A DNA stretch of 64,000 nucleotides from Flavobacteriaceae bacterium (GCA_029238125.1 JAQWGQ010000005.1:1-64000), one strand, 5' to 3'. Positions 41,718 to 53,741 are shown, counted from the stretch's first letter. Notes: generated from the letters alone by a model not told the origin. Numbers and translations are program-made.

Positions 41718-43084
41718 TTTTTTTGAAGCGGTATGATTTTTAGGTTTTTGTGTTTTCGGAGGTAACTTTTGATAATATGACGTGCTTCCCTTGAGTCTTT
41801 CATGGGATAGATAATATTTTTGAGTGCTTCGGGATGCGTGATTTGATGCGATAAATTGATATAGCCAAAGCCAACAAGTTTTTTGTTTTCAATCAAGATT
41901 ACACTTTGTTCCTCTGGGTTTCGACCACGGTCTACGATCACCATTTCAGGATGGCTAAACTCAATATCAGAGATGAGTTGTTGAACCCGTTGGTTATAAT
42001 GTTCAGCAGATTCTTCACCAACGCAGGCTCCGTGGCATTCTTGTTTGAGGTGTAAACTACACGAACCCTCTTTCTTGTCTAGACTCAAGAGTTGCAGACA
42101 CAGGGAATACTTTTCAGCATAATGAAACAAGACAGCACGTGCACGATTGAGATTTTTAAAGGTCGTGAGATATTCATCTTCAACATTGGCATGCACGAGT
42201 CGTAATACTTGATAATCGTTTTGGTTCTGCACCAAGCTAAGTCCAAATTTGATAAAACTGCTTTTGTACACGCGGTTGTGTTTGGGTTTATGGAGTTTGA
42301 TTTCATCCAATTCCTTGAGTAGGGCAACAAGCTCACTTCCCGTTTCTTCCACACTGATCGAGTCTGTTTCCAGTTGGATCCGTAATTGTTTTTTTCCAGA
42401 ACTGCTAAAATGCTGATTCACCCGACGCTTCATGTTTTTGCTCTTTCCAATGTAGATCACATCACCCTTGGCATTGTGGAGATAATAGACACCCATAGTG
42501 GCAGGAACCGTTTGTAGGAGCTTTAGAAGATGTTTTGGTTTTTTGGAGTTAGAATGCGCTTTGATCAGGTTTTTGACAATATGCTTTTCGCCGTCCTTAT
42601 GAAGCAAAATCTTTAACAGTTCTAGGGTTGCACGTGCGTCCCCAGCAGCACGATGACGGTCGCTTAGTGGAATTCCCAAGCTGCGTACAAGTTTACCGAG
42701 TTTGTAGGATTCTACATCGGGGATAAGTTTTTTAGAGAGTTCAACTGTACAGAGTGTTTTTCGTTCAAAATCAAATCCCAGCCGGTCAAACTCGGTTTGT
42801 AACATGCGGTAATCAAAAGAGGCATTGTGCGCAACAAGCACGCAGTCGGTTGTAATTTCAACGATGCGTTTTGCGAGTTCATAAAATTTGGGGGCGTTCC
42901 GAAGCATACGCTGATTGATTCCTGTCAGATTTTCTACAAATGGCTGAATAGGCCTTTCGGGATTGATCAGTGAAATCAATTGAGCGGTGATTTCATGCCC
43001 ATCATATTGATAAACCGCAATTTCTGTGATGCCCTCCTCACCGTACTTTCCACCAGTCGTTTCGACATCTACAACAGCGTACAT
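41714..43084 (-). CDS. DnaQ-like 3'-5' exonuclease fused to GIY-YIG (UvrC-like) nuclease domain
   Basis: YAVVDVETTGGKYGEEGITEIAVY exonuclease motif; MGVYYLHNAKGDVIYIGKSKNMKRRVNQHF GIY-YIG motif. Confidence 0.9.
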   Translation of the reverse strand: MYAVVDVETTGGKYGEEGITEIAVYQYDGHEITAQLISLINPERPIQPFVENLTGINQRMLRNAPKFYELAKRIVEITTDCVLVAHNASFDYRMLQTEFDRLGFDFERKTLCTVELSKKLIPDVESYKLGKLVRSLGIPLSDRHRAAGDARATLELLKILLHKDGEKHIVKNLIKAHSNSKKPKHLLKLLQTVPATMGVYYLHNAKGDVIYIGKSKNMKRRVNQHFSSSGKKQLRIQLETDSISVEETGSELVALLKELDEIKLHKPKHNRVYKSSFIKFGLSLVQNQNDYQVLRLVHANVEDEYLTTFKNLNRARAVLFHYAEKYSLCLQLLSLDKKEGSCSLHLKQECHGACVGEESAEHYNQRVQQLISDIEFSHPEMVIVDRGRNPEEQSVILIENKKLVGFGYINLSHQITHPEALKNIIYPMKDSREARHIIKSYLRKHKNLKIIPLQKK

Positions 43085-43089
43085 AGCTC

Positions 43090-43728
43090 TTAGTTTCGTG
43101 TGCCAAATATACGGCTACCCACACGAATCATCGTGCTTCCACAGGATAAGGCAAGCGGATAATCCCCACTCATTCCCATAGAAAGGGTATCCCATTCGTA
43201 CTGATCCTGGTACTGTTTGTAATATTGAGCTAGCGATTTGAATTCGCTTTCGACTTGGGTTTGGTTGTCCGTAAAACTCGCCATGCCCATCAAGCCACGA
43301 ATGCGAACATGCGTATGATTATTTTGATTCAGAATCTCTTCACAGCTATCGAATGTGAGTCCAAATTTGGTTTCTTCCTCTGCAATTCTAACTTGTAACA
43401 AGCAATCAATTACTCGATCGTTTTTTTTTGCTTGCTTGTCAATTTCATTGAGTAATCGAATGCTATCCACACTGTGAATAAGCGACACAAATGGCGCAAT
43501 GTATTTCACCTTGTTTCGCTGCAAATGGCCAATCATATGCCAACGGATATTTTGTGGAAGTGCCGACGCTTTATCAGCCATCTCTTGCACCTTGTTTTCT
43601 CCAAAATGGCGCTGTCCTGCTTCATAGGCCTCCAAAAGACTCTCAACAGGTTTTGTTTTTGAAACTGCAACGAGGGTTGCAGAGTCAGGAATGGATTGCA
43701 GAAGGGCAGAAAGATTGTCTTTGATCAT
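43090..43728 (-). CDS. yggS: YggS family pyridoxal phosphate-dependent protein
   Basis: TLVAVSKTKPVESLLEAYEAGQRHFGENKVQEM; LSMGMSGDYPLALSCGSTMIRVGSRIFG. Confidence 0.94.
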   Translation of the reverse strand: MIKDNLSALLQSIPDSATLVAVSKTKPVESLLEAYEAGQRHFGENKVQEMADKASALPQNIRWHMIGHLQRNKVKYIAPFVSLIHSVDSIRLLNEIDKQAKKNDRVIDCLLQVRIAEEETKFGLTFDSCEEILNQNNHTHVRIRGLMGMASFTDNQTQVESEFKSLAQYYKQYQDQYEWDTLSMGMSGDYPLALSCGSTMIRVGSRIFGTRN

Positions 43729-44882
43729 TGTGATAAAAAATCAAAGATAAGCATCCCATGTAAAGGTTTGGGCTTGATGTGCGTGCTCTTTGGGGGAAGT
43801 AAATCAGAATCTTCAACTGTTGCGACGATATCTGAGAACGGAATTGGGTAGTGTTGCAATCCAAAAGCAAATTCACCCTTGTCTACAGATTCTTTGATCT
43901 GTTGTTCTGGATATTCAAAATGGATATAGGAGATTCGTTTGTCCTTTTGCAGGTTATGGATATTGAGTATTGGTTTTGCAATGTCTTCATAAATGATGTT
44001 CGTGGGGATTCTGCTCAGGGTTGGTGTTAGCGATTGGTCACGCTTGGAGGTCAAACGAAACCAGTTTCCTTCGATATAGATGCTAAACTCAAATGCGTTT
44101 TTTGGAGCTTTATAAGCTGATAGTCTTTCAACCATGAAATTGTTTGACAATTCCGCAATAAAATGGTCAATCCGCATTTCATTTAAGTTGTTGAACATTC
44201 GGCAAAAACTATCAATTTGAAGTTGATCGTGGGGGAGTAGCATGGCCAAAAATTGATCTTTTGTTTTGTCTTCTTTTGAATACGACAAGGAAGAAAAGCA
44301 GCGGTGATGCCCATCAGCGATATACAAAGAATCAATTGACTTGAAGACAGTATTTATTCGATCAATGAGAATGGGATGTTCAATTCGCCAAAGCTTATAA
44401 TCGTTTTCCTTTCTTTTAAATTCTGCAAACGCTTTCGAATTGGTAAACTGATTACAAATCTCTTCGAGTTCTTTATTTGGTGGATGACAAAGCATAACGG
44501 GCTCTGCATTGAGCTGTGTATTCTTTAGGTACTCCTTAAACGTTTTAACGCGACTATTTTCTATATCTTCATGGGGTTTAATCTCACCCGTATTCAGTTT
44601 TCTAGCTTGAACACAACCTATAAATCCCAACCACTTGCTATTGCCAGATTGAATTTGAAGCAGATACAAACTCGGGTTTGGATCTCGAACCAACACTTCT
44701 TGCTGAAGGAATGCGTGCAATCGCTTTCGGATTTGGACGGTATTATTTGATTCTGGTTGAATCAGAGACAAAAAATCAGGTAAATCTTTGTTCTGACTTG
44801 CAGTTTCTCCGATTTGTCTATTGACCCAGAATTTTAGTTGATGTGGTCGAGGACGTATGGCTTTAAATGGGGCTAGAATCAT
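43725..44882 (-). CDS. DUF1015 family protein
   Basis: APFKAIRPRPHQL; YIADGHHRCFSSLSYS. Confidence 0.88.
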   Translation of the reverse strand: MILAPFKAIRPRPHQLKFWVNRQIGETASQNKDLPDFLSLIQPESNNTVQIRKRLHAFLQQEVLVRDPNPSLYLLQIQSGNSKWLGFIGCVQARKLNTGEIKPHEDIENSRVKTFKEYLKNTQLNAEPVMLCHPPNKELEEICNQFTNSKAFAEFKRKENDYKLWRIEHPILIDRINTVFKSIDSLYIADGHHRCFSSLSYSKEDKTKDQFLAMLLPHDQLQIDSFCRMFNNLNEMRIDHFIAELSNNFMVERLSAYKAPKNAFEFSIYIEGNWFRLTSKRDQSLTPTLSRIPTNIIYEDIAKPILNIHNLQKDKRISYIHFEYPEQQIKESVDKGEFAFGLQHYPIPFSDIVATVEDSDLLPPKSTHIKPKPLHGMLIFDFLSQ

Positions 44883-44884
44883 GG

Positions 44885-45853
44885 TTAAAAACGATTTAAA
44901 ATTTGGTAGGCGACTTGCAACGCCGAAGCTCCTGCTTGTAAAGATACAGCAGGTTCTTTATTCAAGCGAATGGCATCGGCAAAATTTTCCAACTCCATCA
45001 AAATCGCATTCCCTTCACCGACTTTGGGATTGTCAAAAAAAATCTGTTTTTTAATACCCTCTGCATTTTCGAGTATCATCGAAAAATCTTCGGGTGATTC
45101 GGGTGCATCTTGCATGCGAACAAGCTCTACTTTCTTTTCGAAAAAATCGACAGACACATAGGCATCTCGTTGAAAAAACCGTGATTTCCGCATGGTTTTC
45201 ATCGATATCCGACTTGCGGTTAGGTTTGCAACACATCCGTTCTCGAATTGCAATCTTGCATTGGCAATATCTGGAGTTTCGCTAATGATCGAAACACCAC
45301 TTGCTTGCACATCGACAACTTTTGAATTTACAACACTCAATATGGCGTCGATATCGTGAATCATTAAGTCCAATACAACAGAAACATCTGTACCTCTTGG
45401 ATTGAACTCTGCCAAGCGATGGGTTTCGATAAACATGGGGTTTTGAATATACGAGCTCGCTGCCATAAACGCTGGGTTAAACCGCTCCACCTGTCCTACC
45501 ATCCCCAAAAGCCCTTTGGTTTTGGCCATGGACACGAGTTCATGTGCTTCTTTGACGGTGGCTGTAATTGGCTTTTCCAAAAAAATATGTAAGCCACTCT
45601 CGAGGGCTTTTTTGGCCAATTCAAAATGGCTGATCGTTGGTGTGACGATATCAATCACATCTACTTCCGAAAACAAGCTATTGATATCTGAGAAAGAGCG
45701 GTATCCAAACTCTCTTGATATTTTCGCCGCAATTTGAGATTGAGAATCATAAAAACCAACCAACTCGTAGGCCTCTGATTCCGCTAACAAACGCAAGTGA
45801 ATTTTTCCCAAATGCCCAGCACCAAGTACGCCGATTTTAAGTTTTTGATCCAT
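44885..45853 (-). CDS. Gfo/Idh/MocA family oxidoreductase
   Basis: KIGVLGAGHLGKIHLRLLAESEAYELVGFYD; HIFLEKPITATVKEAHELV. Confidence 0.92.
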   Translation of the reverse strand: MDQKLKIGVLGAGHLGKIHLRLLAESEAYELVGFYDSQSQIAAKISREFGYRSFSDINSLFSEVDVIDIVTPTISHFELAKKALESGLHIFLEKPITATVKEAHELVSMAKTKGLLGMVGQVERFNPAFMAASSYIQNPMFIETHRLAEFNPRGTDVSVVLDLMIHDIDAILSVVNSKVVDVQASGVSIISETPDIANARLQFENGCVANLTASRISMKTMRKSRFFQRDAYVSVDFFEKKVELVRMQDAPESPEDFSMILENAEGIKKQIFFDNPKVGEGNAILMELENFADAIRLNKEPAVSLQAGASALQVAYQILNRF

Positions 45854-45858
45854 AGGAA

Positions 45859-45866
45859 CAAAGGTA
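45859..45866 (-). promoter_or_regulatory. Candidate -7 element TACCTTTG, 5 nt from the oxidoreductase ATG
   Basis: TACCTTTG-TTCCT-ATG on the minus strand. Confidence 0.45.
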
Positions 45867-45923
45867 GGATTTATCGATTAATTATTCTTTAGAAAATCCG
45901 TAAAGTCTTTGTAATTTTATGCT

Positions 45924-46565
45924 GTGATTGATAGCACCAAGCATCAGGGGATGCGTAGGCATTTGGTCGAGCAACTACGCAAAAAGGGGATTACTGACGA
46001 AGAGGTTTTGTCAGCCATTGGAAGTGTGCCCCGCCATTTGTTTATGGACAGTGGGTTTGAATCCCATGCCTACCAAGACAAGGCATTTCCCATCGCAGCA
46101 GAGCAAACCATATCCCAACCCTACACCGTTGCTTTCCAGTCTCAACTTCTGCAAGTTGAACAAGGACAAAGCGTACTCGAAATCGGTACGGGATCGGGTT
46201 ATCAAACAGCCGTATTAACATTGTTGGGTGCCGATGTGTACTCCATTGAAAGACAACATCAGTTATATCGCTACAGTATGCGTCAATTGCCAAAACTCGG
46301 CTATCGCCCAAAAAAACTGGTCTTTGGAGATGGATATAAAGGTCTCCCGGAGTTCGCCCCTTTCGATCGAATACTCGTCACAGCTGGTGCTACAGAAGTG
46401 CCTAAGGCCTTGCTCAATCAACTCGCAATAGGGGGGCGTATGGTAATCCCTGTGGGAGCCGGAACGCAAGAGATGATTTTGATGGTCAGAATCTCTGCCA
46501 AAGAATTTGAAAAGCAAAAGCATGGAACCTTTCGATTTGTACCCATGCTAACCGACAAAAACTAG
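45924..46565 (+). CDS. pcm: Protein-L-isoaspartate O-methyltransferase (GTG start)
   Basis: [58 protein letters not shown]. Confidence 0.95.
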   Translation: MIDSTKHQGMRRHLVEQLRKKGITDEEVLSAIGSVPRHLFMDSGFESHAYQDKAFPIAAEQTISQPYTVAFQSQLLQVEQGQSVLEIGTGSGYQTAVLTLLGADVYSIERQHQLYRYSMRQLPKLGYRPKKLVFGDGYKGLPEFAPFDRILVTAGATEVPKALLNQLAIGGRMVIPVGAGTQEMILMVRISAKEFEKQKHGTFRFVPMLTDKN

Positions 46566-47026
46566 CGATTGGAAAAACTCTTCTTCACCCGATCGAGTTG
46601 CCTTTTGTTGTCCCGATCCTTGATGGTATCTCGTTTGTCGTGAATTTTTTTCCCTCGTGCTAGGGCAATTCGCAATTTGGCATATCCTTTTTTACTGATA
46701 AACAGATTGAGAGGAACAATGGTCAGTCCAACATTCTTGACTTCTTTGTGAAGTTTGCGAAGTTCTTTCTTTTGGAGTAGCAGCTTCCGGTCGGCGCGAA
46801 CACGATGATTGACATACCCCCCATTACTATAGGTCTCAATGGACATATTGATCACAAACAACTCGCCATGATCATTGAATTCACAAAAACTTTCGGCAAT
46901 AGATGCCTTAGCGGCACGAATCGATTTAATCTCCGTCCCTGTCAATACAATACCAGCAGTGTACTGGTCGATAAGCTCATATTCAAAACGAGCTCGTTTA
47001 TTCTTGATATTGACTTCCTTTTGCAT
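46562..47026 (-). CDS. smpB: SsrA-binding protein
   Basis: [57 protein letters not shown]-type C-term. Confidence 0.96.
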   Translation of the reverse strand: MQKEVNIKNKRARFEYELIDQYTAGIVLTGTEIKSIRAAKASIAESFCEFNDHGELFVINMSIETYSNGGYVNHRVRADRKLLLQKKELRKLHKEVKNVGLTIVPLNLFISKKGYAKLRIALARGKKIHDKRDTIKDRDNKRQLDRVKKSFSNR

Positions 47027-47030
47027 GACG

Positions 47031-47038
47031 CAAAGGTA
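47031..47038 (-). promoter_or_regulatory. Candidate -7 element TACCTTTG, 4 nt from smpB ATG
   Basis: TACCTTTG-CGTC-ATG on the minus strand. Confidence 0.45.
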
Positions 47039-47049
47039 GGAACTAAAAT

Positions 47050-49623
47050 TTAGCTATTTTGAAACACCAATTCTTCATCAAAAGCATCCAAAAGAATGAT
47101 TTGCTCTTTATCAATTTCATTTTCGAGCAGCTTTTTAGCCAATTCGTTTAAAACAAGCGTTTGTATCACTCGTTTGATGGGACGTGCACCATACTGTGGG
47201 TCAAATCCTTTTTTGGCCAGTAGGGCAAGGGCTTCTTTCGTCGCATCAATAGTGATATGTTGATCTGATAGTCGCTTAGCCAAACTCTTGATCTGCAAGC
47301 TGACAATTTCTTGGATTTCTGCTTTACCAAGGGGATTAAATACAATGATATCATCAATCCGATTGATGAACTCTGGTCGGATGCATTGGCGCATCAAAGC
47401 CAATACCTCATTTTCTGCATTTTTCATCGCAGTATCCAAATTGTCTTCTTTTTGAAAGCTATTTTCAATCCGTTCGCTACCGAGGTTACTCGTCATGATG
47501 ATAATGGCATTTTTAAAATCCGCAACACGCCCTTTGTTATCTGTCAAACGGCCTTCGTCGAGTACCTGTAACAAAATATTAAACGCATCGGGATGTGCTT
47601 TTTCAATCTCATCGAGCAAGATTACCGCATAGGGACGTCTTCGAACAGCTTCTGTGAGCTGCCCACCTTCCTCATAACCTACATATCCTGGTGGTGCACC
47701 CACCAAACGACTCACGGCATGCCGCTCCTGAAATTCACTCATATCGATTCGAGTCATGGCCTGATCATCGTCAAAAAGCTGTTCGGCCAAGGCCTTTGCC
47801 AATTCGGTTTTACCTACACCAGTAGTTCCCAAAAACAAAAAACTCCCCACTGGCTTGTTTGGGTCTTGGAGTCCCGATCGACTTCGACGCACTGCATCGC
47901 TAACCGCTGTGATTGCGCGGTCTTGACCAACGATTCGTTTTTTTAACTCCGTTTCCAAATGAAGTAATCTTTCTCGTTGACTTTGAATCATTTTGGCAAC
48001 AGGAATTCCTGTCCATTTGGCAACAACGTCTGCAATGTCTTCCTGAGTCACCTCTTCCTTGACCATGGTGCTTTGACTGTTGGTGAGTTCTGCTTGTGCT
48101 TTTTTGAGTTGCTCTTGCTCATTTTTGATTGTTCCGTAACGCAACTCAGCGACTTTCCCATAATCGCCCTCACGTTCGGCACGGTTGGCTGCCAAACGCA
48201 AGCTTTCAATTTCGATTTTGTGTTGCTGAATCCGCTCAATAAGACCGCGCTCTGCACTCCATTGCCCATATATGACAGATCGGTCTTCTTTTAGATTTGC
48301 CAACTCACTATTCAAGCTTTTGAGTTTTTGCGCATCTTTTTCGCGCTTAATCGCTTCAATTTCGATTTCGAGTTGCATGATTTTCCGATCCATTGCGTCG
48401 AGCTCCTCTGGCTTGGAATTGATTTCCATACGCAACTTGGCAGATGCCTCATCCATTAAGTCAATGGCCTTATCGGGAAGAAAACGATTGGTGATATAAC
48501 GCTCGGAGAGTTTTACCGCCGCAATTACCGCATCGTCCTTGATGAGCACCTTGTGATGCTGTTCATATTTTTTTTTGATTCCGCGTAGAATCGAAATCGC
48601 ACTTTCGGTATCTGGTTCATCAACCAATACTCTTTGGAATCGCCTTTCGAGTGCTTTGTCTTTTTCGATGTGTTTCTGATACTCGTCCAGGGTTGTGGCA
48701 CCAATAGTACGCAATTCTCCTCTAGCGAGAGCTGGTTTAAGAATGTTTGCAGCATCCATAGCCCCTTCGCTACCACCTGCTCCGACGAGTGTATGGATTT
48801 CATCGATGAACAAAACGATATTGCCTGCACTTTCTACCACCTCTTTAACAACGCTTTTGAGTCGTTCCTCAAACTCGCCCTTAAATTTGGCACCAGCCAC
48901 CAATGCCCCCATATCGAGTGCAAAGATTTGTTTATCCTTGAGGTTGTCTGGTATATCTCCAGCAATTATGCGATGCGCTAAACCCTCGGCAATTGCGGTT
49001 TTGCCTGTCCCTGGCTCACCCACCAAAACCGGGTTGTTTTTTGTGCGTCTTGTCAGTATCTGAAGTATTCGCCTGATCTCATCATCTCGTCCAATTACAG
49101 GATCCAGCTTTCCCTCCTGTGCCATTAGATTTAGATTTCTAGCATATTTGGCCAAAGATTGATAGGTGTTTTCTGCAGATGTAGAAGTTACGCGCTTCCC
49201 TTGTCGCAGTTTGGCAATTGCCTCTCTTACTTGCTTTGCGGTGAGACCTTGGTCTTTGAGAAGTTGTCTTGCGCTTGACTTGCCATTAATCAGGGCTTGT
49301 AAAATGTACTCTACAGCTACAAATTCATCCTTCATCTCTTTGGAAAGGCCTTGCGCTTCCGTGAGTAAACGACTGCTTTCTGCCGAAAGTGCCAGTTGAC
49401 CACCATCAACTTTAGCTTTGGACAATAGGTTTTTTTCAACCAGTTTCCGAACCAATGCAAGGTTGAGTTGGCACTGACCATACACAAACTGCAAGCTATC
49501 CACTTCGAGCAAAGCAGATAAGAAATGATCATTATCGATTTGTGCATGTGAAAATTCTTGTGCCAACTGCTGGGCAGTTTGCACCAGTTCTTGTGATTTT
49601 AGGGTAAATGCGTTTAGATTCAT
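47050..49623 (-). CDS. clpB: ATP-dependent chaperone ClpB
   Basis: [34 protein letters not shown]; 857 aa with coiled-coil middle domain. Confidence 0.97.
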   Translation of the reverse strand: MNLNAFTLKSQELVQTAQQLAQEFSHAQIDNDHFLSALLEVDSLQFVYGQCQLNLALVRKLVEKNLLSKAKVDGGQLALSAESSRLLTEAQGLSKEMKDEFVAVEYILQALINGKSSARQLLKDQGLTAKQVREAIAKLRQGKRVTSTSAENTYQSLAKYARNLNLMAQEGKLDPVIGRDDEIRRILQILTRRTKNNPVLVGEPGTGKTAIAEGLAHRIIAGDIPDNLKDKQIFALDMGALVAGAKFKGEFEERLKSVVKEVVESAGNIVLFIDEIHTLVGAGGSEGAMDAANILKPALARGELRTIGATTLDEYQKHIEKDKALERRFQRVLVDEPDTESAISILRGIKKKYEQHHKVLIKDDAVIAAVKLSERYITNRFLPDKAIDLMDEASAKLRMEINSKPEELDAMDRKIMQLEIEIEAIKREKDAQKLKSLNSELANLKEDRSVIYGQWSAERGLIERIQQHKIEIESLRLAANRAEREGDYGKVAELRYGTIKNEQEQLKKAQAELTNSQSTMVKEEVTQEDIADVVAKWTGIPVAKMIQSQRERLLHLETELKKRIVGQDRAITAVSDAVRRSRSGLQDPNKPVGSFLFLGTTGVGKTELAKALAEQLFDDDQAMTRIDMSEFQERHAVSRLVGAPPGYVGYEEGGQLTEAVRRRPYAVILLDEIEKAHPDAFNILLQVLDEGRLTDNKGRVADFKNAIIIMTSNLGSERIENSFQKEDNLDTAMKNAENEVLALMRQCIRPEFINRIDDIIVFNPLGKAEIQEIVSLQIKSLAKRLSDQHITIDATKEALALLAKKGFDPQYGARPIKRVIQTLVLNELAKKLLENEIDKEQIILLDAFDEELVFQNS

Positions 49624-49823
49624 TTTTGCTTTTAAACATTGATTTTCAACAATAATACCTTTTTGCTGTGAGCGACATTTTGACGTTTTTTTTTGGTTTA
49701 CAAAGACAAAATGACATCAATAACAAAAAGTACTCTGTTGAATAATCGGTGTATAGCTTCCATTCAAACTCAAAAAAAAAGATATGGAATTGTTTGCGGT
49801 TTGCTGTATTTTTGCCCTTTGTT

Positions 49824-51110
49824 ATGACTATGGAAAATGCAAGAGATCATCAATTATTTGAGCTTATTGAAGCCGAACATCAACGACAACTCGGTGGGCT
49901 AGAGCTAATCGCTTCCGAAAATTTTACCAGTCCACAGGTTATGGAAGCCACGGGCTCGGTTCTAACCAACAAGTATGCAGAGGGCTATCCAGGCAAACGT
50001 TATTACGGCGGATGTGAGGTTGTCGATGAGGTCGAAAACCTGGCTATAGAGCGTGTGAAAACCCTTTTTGGGGCTGATTATGCAAACGTTCAACCGCATT
50101 CGGGCTCACAAGCAAATACGGCAGTATATCATGCCTTTATCAAGCCGGGAGATAAGATTATGGGCTTTGACCTTGCCCATGGTGGGCATCTTACCCACGG
50201 TTCGCCAGTGAACTTCTCTGGTCGTCTTTATAATGCCGTGTTTTATGGGGTTGACAAAGAAACCGGACTCTTGAATTATGATACCATACAGGAGATCGCA
50301 GAAAGAGAAAAGCCACAGATGATTATCGCTGGGGCATCTGCCTACTCTCGTGATATCGATTTTAAACGTTTTCGAGAAATTGCCGATAGTGTAGGTGCTT
50401 TTTTACTCGCTGATATTTCTCATCCTTCTGGTCTGATCGCCAAGGGATTGCTCAATGATCCGATTCCACACTGCCATGTGATAACCACCACCACCCATAA
50501 AACCCTAAGAGGGCCAAGAGGTGGTTTGATTTTGATGGGGAAGGATTTTGAAAACCCTTTTGGAATCACGCTGAAAAGTGGAAAAAAACGCATGATGTCA
50601 TCATTGGTTGATGGGGGCGTATTTCCTGGAAACCAAGGTGGACCCCTTGAACATGTAATTGCTGCCAAAGCGGTTGCCTTTGGAGAAGCCCTTACCGATG
50701 AGTTTATGCACTATATTGTTCGGGTGCGCAACAATGCACAAGCCATGGCAAAGGTATTGCTATCGCGAGATTACAATATCATCTCTGGTGGCACAGATAA
50801 CCACATGATGCTCCTCGATTTGCGCAACAAAGATATTTCTGGTAAAGATGCCGAAAACGCTTTGGTAAAAGCCGAGATTACAGCCAACAAAAACATGGTC
50901 CCTTTCGATGATAAATCACCTTTTGTCACGTCAGGAATTCGCTTTGGAACGGCGGCTATTACAACTCGTGGTTTACAGGAAAGTGATATGGAACAGGTGG
51001 TTGATCTAATCGACCGAGCAATTCAAAATCACACAGACGAAAGCGTATTGAAAAGCATTGGACAAGAAGTGCATGAGCTGATGTCACACCGTCCTTTGTT
51101 TATCGCTTAA
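49824..51110 (+). CDS. glyA: Serine hydroxymethyltransferase
   Basis: [71 protein letters not shown] lies just upstream (49807-49814). Confidence 0.96.
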   Translation: MTMENARDHQLFELIEAEHQRQLGGLELIASENFTSPQVMEATGSVLTNKYAEGYPGKRYYGGCEVVDEVENLAIERVKTLFGADYANVQPHSGSQANTAVYHAFIKPGDKIMGFDLAHGGHLTHGSPVNFSGRLYNAVFYGVDKETGLLNYDTIQEIAEREKPQMIIAGASAYSRDIDFKRFREIADSVGAFLLADISHPSGLIAKGLLNDPIPHCHVITTTTHKTLRGPRGGLILMGKDFENPFGITLKSGKKRMMSSLVDGGVFPGNQGGPLEHVIAAKAVAFGEALTDEFMHYIVRVRNNAQAMAKVLLSRDYNIISGGTDNHMMLLDLRNKDISGKDAENALVKAEITANKNMVPFDDKSPFVTSGIRFGTAAITTRGLQESDMEQVVDLIDRAIQNHTDESVLKSIGQEVHELMSHRPLFIA

Positions 51111-52657
51111 TCCTCTTCGAAAACCTCATGTTGAAGTGCGCCTAAGTCAGGTGCAATCGTGCGGTTTATCCCTTTTAAATCCAAGGGTACGCTTGCTGCA
51201 TGGGCGCTTTTTCCCAGTCCGATGACTTCACTCTCTTGGGATATCCGAAAATCGTTTTCAGTCGGTTGATGAAACGCAGCTTGTTTGTTGAGAATCAATT
51301 TGGGGTATAAGCTTGAAGAGCTAAAGTCGTAATAGGGATTTTCAAAAATGGTCTGGTCAACTGGCGAGAAGCGCAGTGCTGTATGATCAAGAGCAAACGA
51401 AAGTTCCTCATCTCCCTTTTGTTCCACACCAAATTCCACAGTTTGGTTTCCATCAATAATGCAATTAGCAAATATTGCTTTTTCGAGGGGCATGACGAAA
51501 TCTTCAGTTTCAGAAATTGGTATGTAGTCATTGAGAATCACAGCGGGAGTAGAGCGAAAACTGCGAATCCAGTAGTTGGCAAAGGTGCAATGTGTGAATT
51601 CGTAAGACCCCCCAATGTTTCCATAAAAGGATGCATTACCCGCATTTCCAAAAATGGAGTTCACAGCGCGCACATGTCCAGTTTTTGCCCATAAGCCAAC
51701 AGCACTGCTGTTGTGGATTTGAGTTTGTTCTAATACTAGAGTAGGGTTCTCCGATTCGTCGTTGTAGTCCATCAAGATTCCAACAGAAGCGTTTTTGATT
51801 GTGGCATGACGAAAAATGTGATTCGTACTTCCCGCAGTTAACCAAATGGCACCCCACTGTCCAGGAATATTTTCAAAAAACGGTTCGAGCCGATCCCCTT
51901 CAAAAACAACTTCCCCCTCAAGTGATTCAGGGTCAGCACTTCTTTTGCCAAGTACATGTACACTGCTCGACTGCGCAGCAATCAGACCCGAGTTGTCATG
52001 AAAATGAATTCGTGCGCCTGCTTCAAAACGAACTGTTTTTTCTGGGGGAACGCCAGCATATCCATAAATAACATAAGGGCGTTCATTGGAAAAAACCAAT
52101 TCGTCGTCTTCCAAATAAAAACCTTCAATGCCAAATTTATTTCCCTCATCATCTGTTCCTAATGGAATGATTTCTTTAAAGCCGTCTTCTCTCTCTGGAT
52201 ATAAAAATATGGCGTCTTTGACCAGTGTAATGAGTTCAACAGATTGCTCATCGACAAGGAGTTGGTCATTGTACAGAAACTCGGTTGCAGTGGTCGCATA
52301 GTCTTTGATGTCTACAGTGGTTTCGATAAATATATAGACACTGTCTTTTGCAAGGATTTCGATGTTATTAAAATCTTCCCCATGCATGCCGTCTACGTTT
52401 AGGCGAAATTGGGAATTGCTGCCTTGACCCAAGCGGATCGAACCGATTTCGATATTGCGATCTGATTGGTTGTAAATTCTAAGGTTATAAGTCGAAGAGC
52501 CAATTGCGGTAAACACGGTGTCGAGATAGACGGTGTCGCTGCTAAATCCGATGTCTTGTGTTTGTGCAGGAGAAAAGCTGAGATCATAATCACAGGCCTT
52601 GGTCAATCCGATTGCTATGAAAAGACAAATGATTTTTCTCCATTTTTTAGTTTTCAT
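51107..52657 (-). CDS. Lipoprotein with right-handed beta-helix-like repeats, hypothetical
   Basis: [13 protein letters not shown] lipobox; parallel-helix-like [31 protein letters not shown]. Confidence 0.7.
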   Translation of the reverse strand: MKTKKWRKIICLFIAIGLTKACDYDLSFSPAQTQDIGFSSDTVYLDTVFTAIGSSTYNLRIYNQSDRNIEIGSIRLGQGSNSQFRLNVDGMHGEDFNNIEILAKDSVYIFIETTVDIKDYATTATEFLYNDQLLVDEQSVELITLVKDAIFLYPEREDGFKEIIPLGTDDEGNKFGIEGFYLEDDELVFSNERPYVIYGYAGVPPEKTVRFEAGARIHFHDNSGLIAAQSSSVHVLGKRSADPESLEGEVVFEGDRLEPFFENIPGQWGAIWLTAGSTNHIFRHATIKNASVGILMDYNDESENPTLVLEQTQIHNSSAVGLWAKTGHVRAVNSIFGNAGNASFYGNIGGSYEFTHCTFANYWIRSFRSTPAVILNDYIPISETEDFVMPLEKAIFANCIIDGNQTVEFGVEQKGDEELSFALDHTALRFSPVDQTIFENPYYDFSSSSLYPKLILNKQAAFHQPTENDFRISQESEVIGLGKSAHAASVPLDLKGINRTIAPDLGALQHEVFEED

Positions 52658-53682
52658 TCTTTCTTTACAATTTCGACTTCGAAGAGTTTGTCCCAGTATT
52701 TGCCCGTGACAAAAAAGCTATTGCGTTTGGGATGATAGGCAATGCCATTGAACACATCGAGCTGTGGGTGCTGTGTCACTTGTTCTTTCAGTCCAGAAAA
52801 ATCAACAACACCAACCACCTGACCACTAGCGGGCTTGATAATCAATACCACTTCTTTATTGAATTGGTAGGTGTTGGCATAAATCAAGCCATTGGCATAC
52901 TCTAATTCATTGACCTTGCTGATGAGTTTGTTGTGCGTAACGATGTCCACATATCCTATCTCAGTAAAAGTAGTGGGGTCAAGTTTCCACAGTTTTTCAG
53001 TTCCATCTGTTTTGTACACCACGGCACCGTCGTTGCACAGTCCCCAACCTTCTTTGCTTTTGTCATAATTAAACGAACGGAGCAGTTTAAAGTTGTTTGG
53101 GTCATATATAAAACCGAGGTTTTCCTTCCAAGTCAACTGAACGGCTTGGTCATTGATAAAGGTGAGTCCCTCACCAAAATAGGAGGCGTCAAGCGATAAT
53201 TTTTGGATCACTTCTCCTGTTGTAAACGCTGTTTTCCGAATCGATGAAAGTCCATATTGCCCAGTGCTTTCATACAATACCCCTTGGTAAAACTCCAACC
53301 CTTGGGTGTAGGAATTTTTATCATGCGGATAGGTATTGATGAGTTTGTAGGTGTAAATGTCAGGGGCTTTATCGGCAAACACAACAAATTGCTCTTGAAT
53401 CGAAAAGGGCTTGCTACCTGCTTTAAAATCAGCCACCAAACGCTGATTACCCAGTGATTCGATGATCGTATATTGATCGTCAATGGACCTGCCGTTAAGA
53501 GAAAAATGGAGATCATTGAGATTGTGTTCTTTTGGATTGGACAAACTAAAAAACAAGGTGTCACCGATGGCTATCTTGTTTGTCTCTCCTGCGATAGATA
53601 ATGAAAAATGCCCGGGAGAAATTGAGCTGCAACCAGACAGAAGTATAAAGAGAAAAAAAGAGAGAACTTTCATATGCTTCAA
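52654..53682 (-). CDS. Glutaminyl-peptide cyclotransferase-like lipoprotein
   Basis: YPHDKNSYTQGLEFYQGVLYESTGQYGLSSIRK; LTWKENLGFIYD; LDVFNGIAYHPKRNSFFVTGKYWDKLFEV. Confidence 0.9.
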   Translation of the reverse strand: MKHMKVLSFFLFILLSGCSSISPGHFSLSIAGETNKIAIGDTLFFSLSNPKEHNLNDLHFSLNGRSIDDQYTIIESLGNQRLVADFKAGSKPFSIQEQFVVFADKAPDIYTYKLINTYPHDKNSYTQGLEFYQGVLYESTGQYGLSSIRKTAFTTGEVIQKLSLDASYFGEGLTFINDQAVQLTWKENLGFIYDPNNFKLLRSFNYDKSKEGWGLCNDGAVVYKTDGTEKLWKLDPTTFTEIGYVDIVTHNKLISKVNELEYANGLIYANTYQFNKEVVLIIKPASGQVVGVVDFSGLKEQVTQHPQLDVFNGIAYHPKRNSFFVTGKYWDKLFEVEIVKKE

Positions 53683-53708
53683 TTAATAACGAAATTATTC
53701 AATAATTA

Positions 53709-53741
53709 TTGAATGAGAAAATCCGAATCACGTTATATTTG
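53709..53741 (+). promoter_or_regulatory. SRP RNA promoter: TTG-N22-TATATTTG
   Basis: TTG 53709-53711 and TATATTTG 53734-53741, 4 nt before the predicted RNA 5' end. Confidence 0.65.

Noticed and set aside
46011-46523. Several antisense ORFs over pcm, clpB, recG, ilvD and others in the ORF track
   Set aside because: They lie fully inside strongly recognised genes on the opposite strand and have no recognisable domains.
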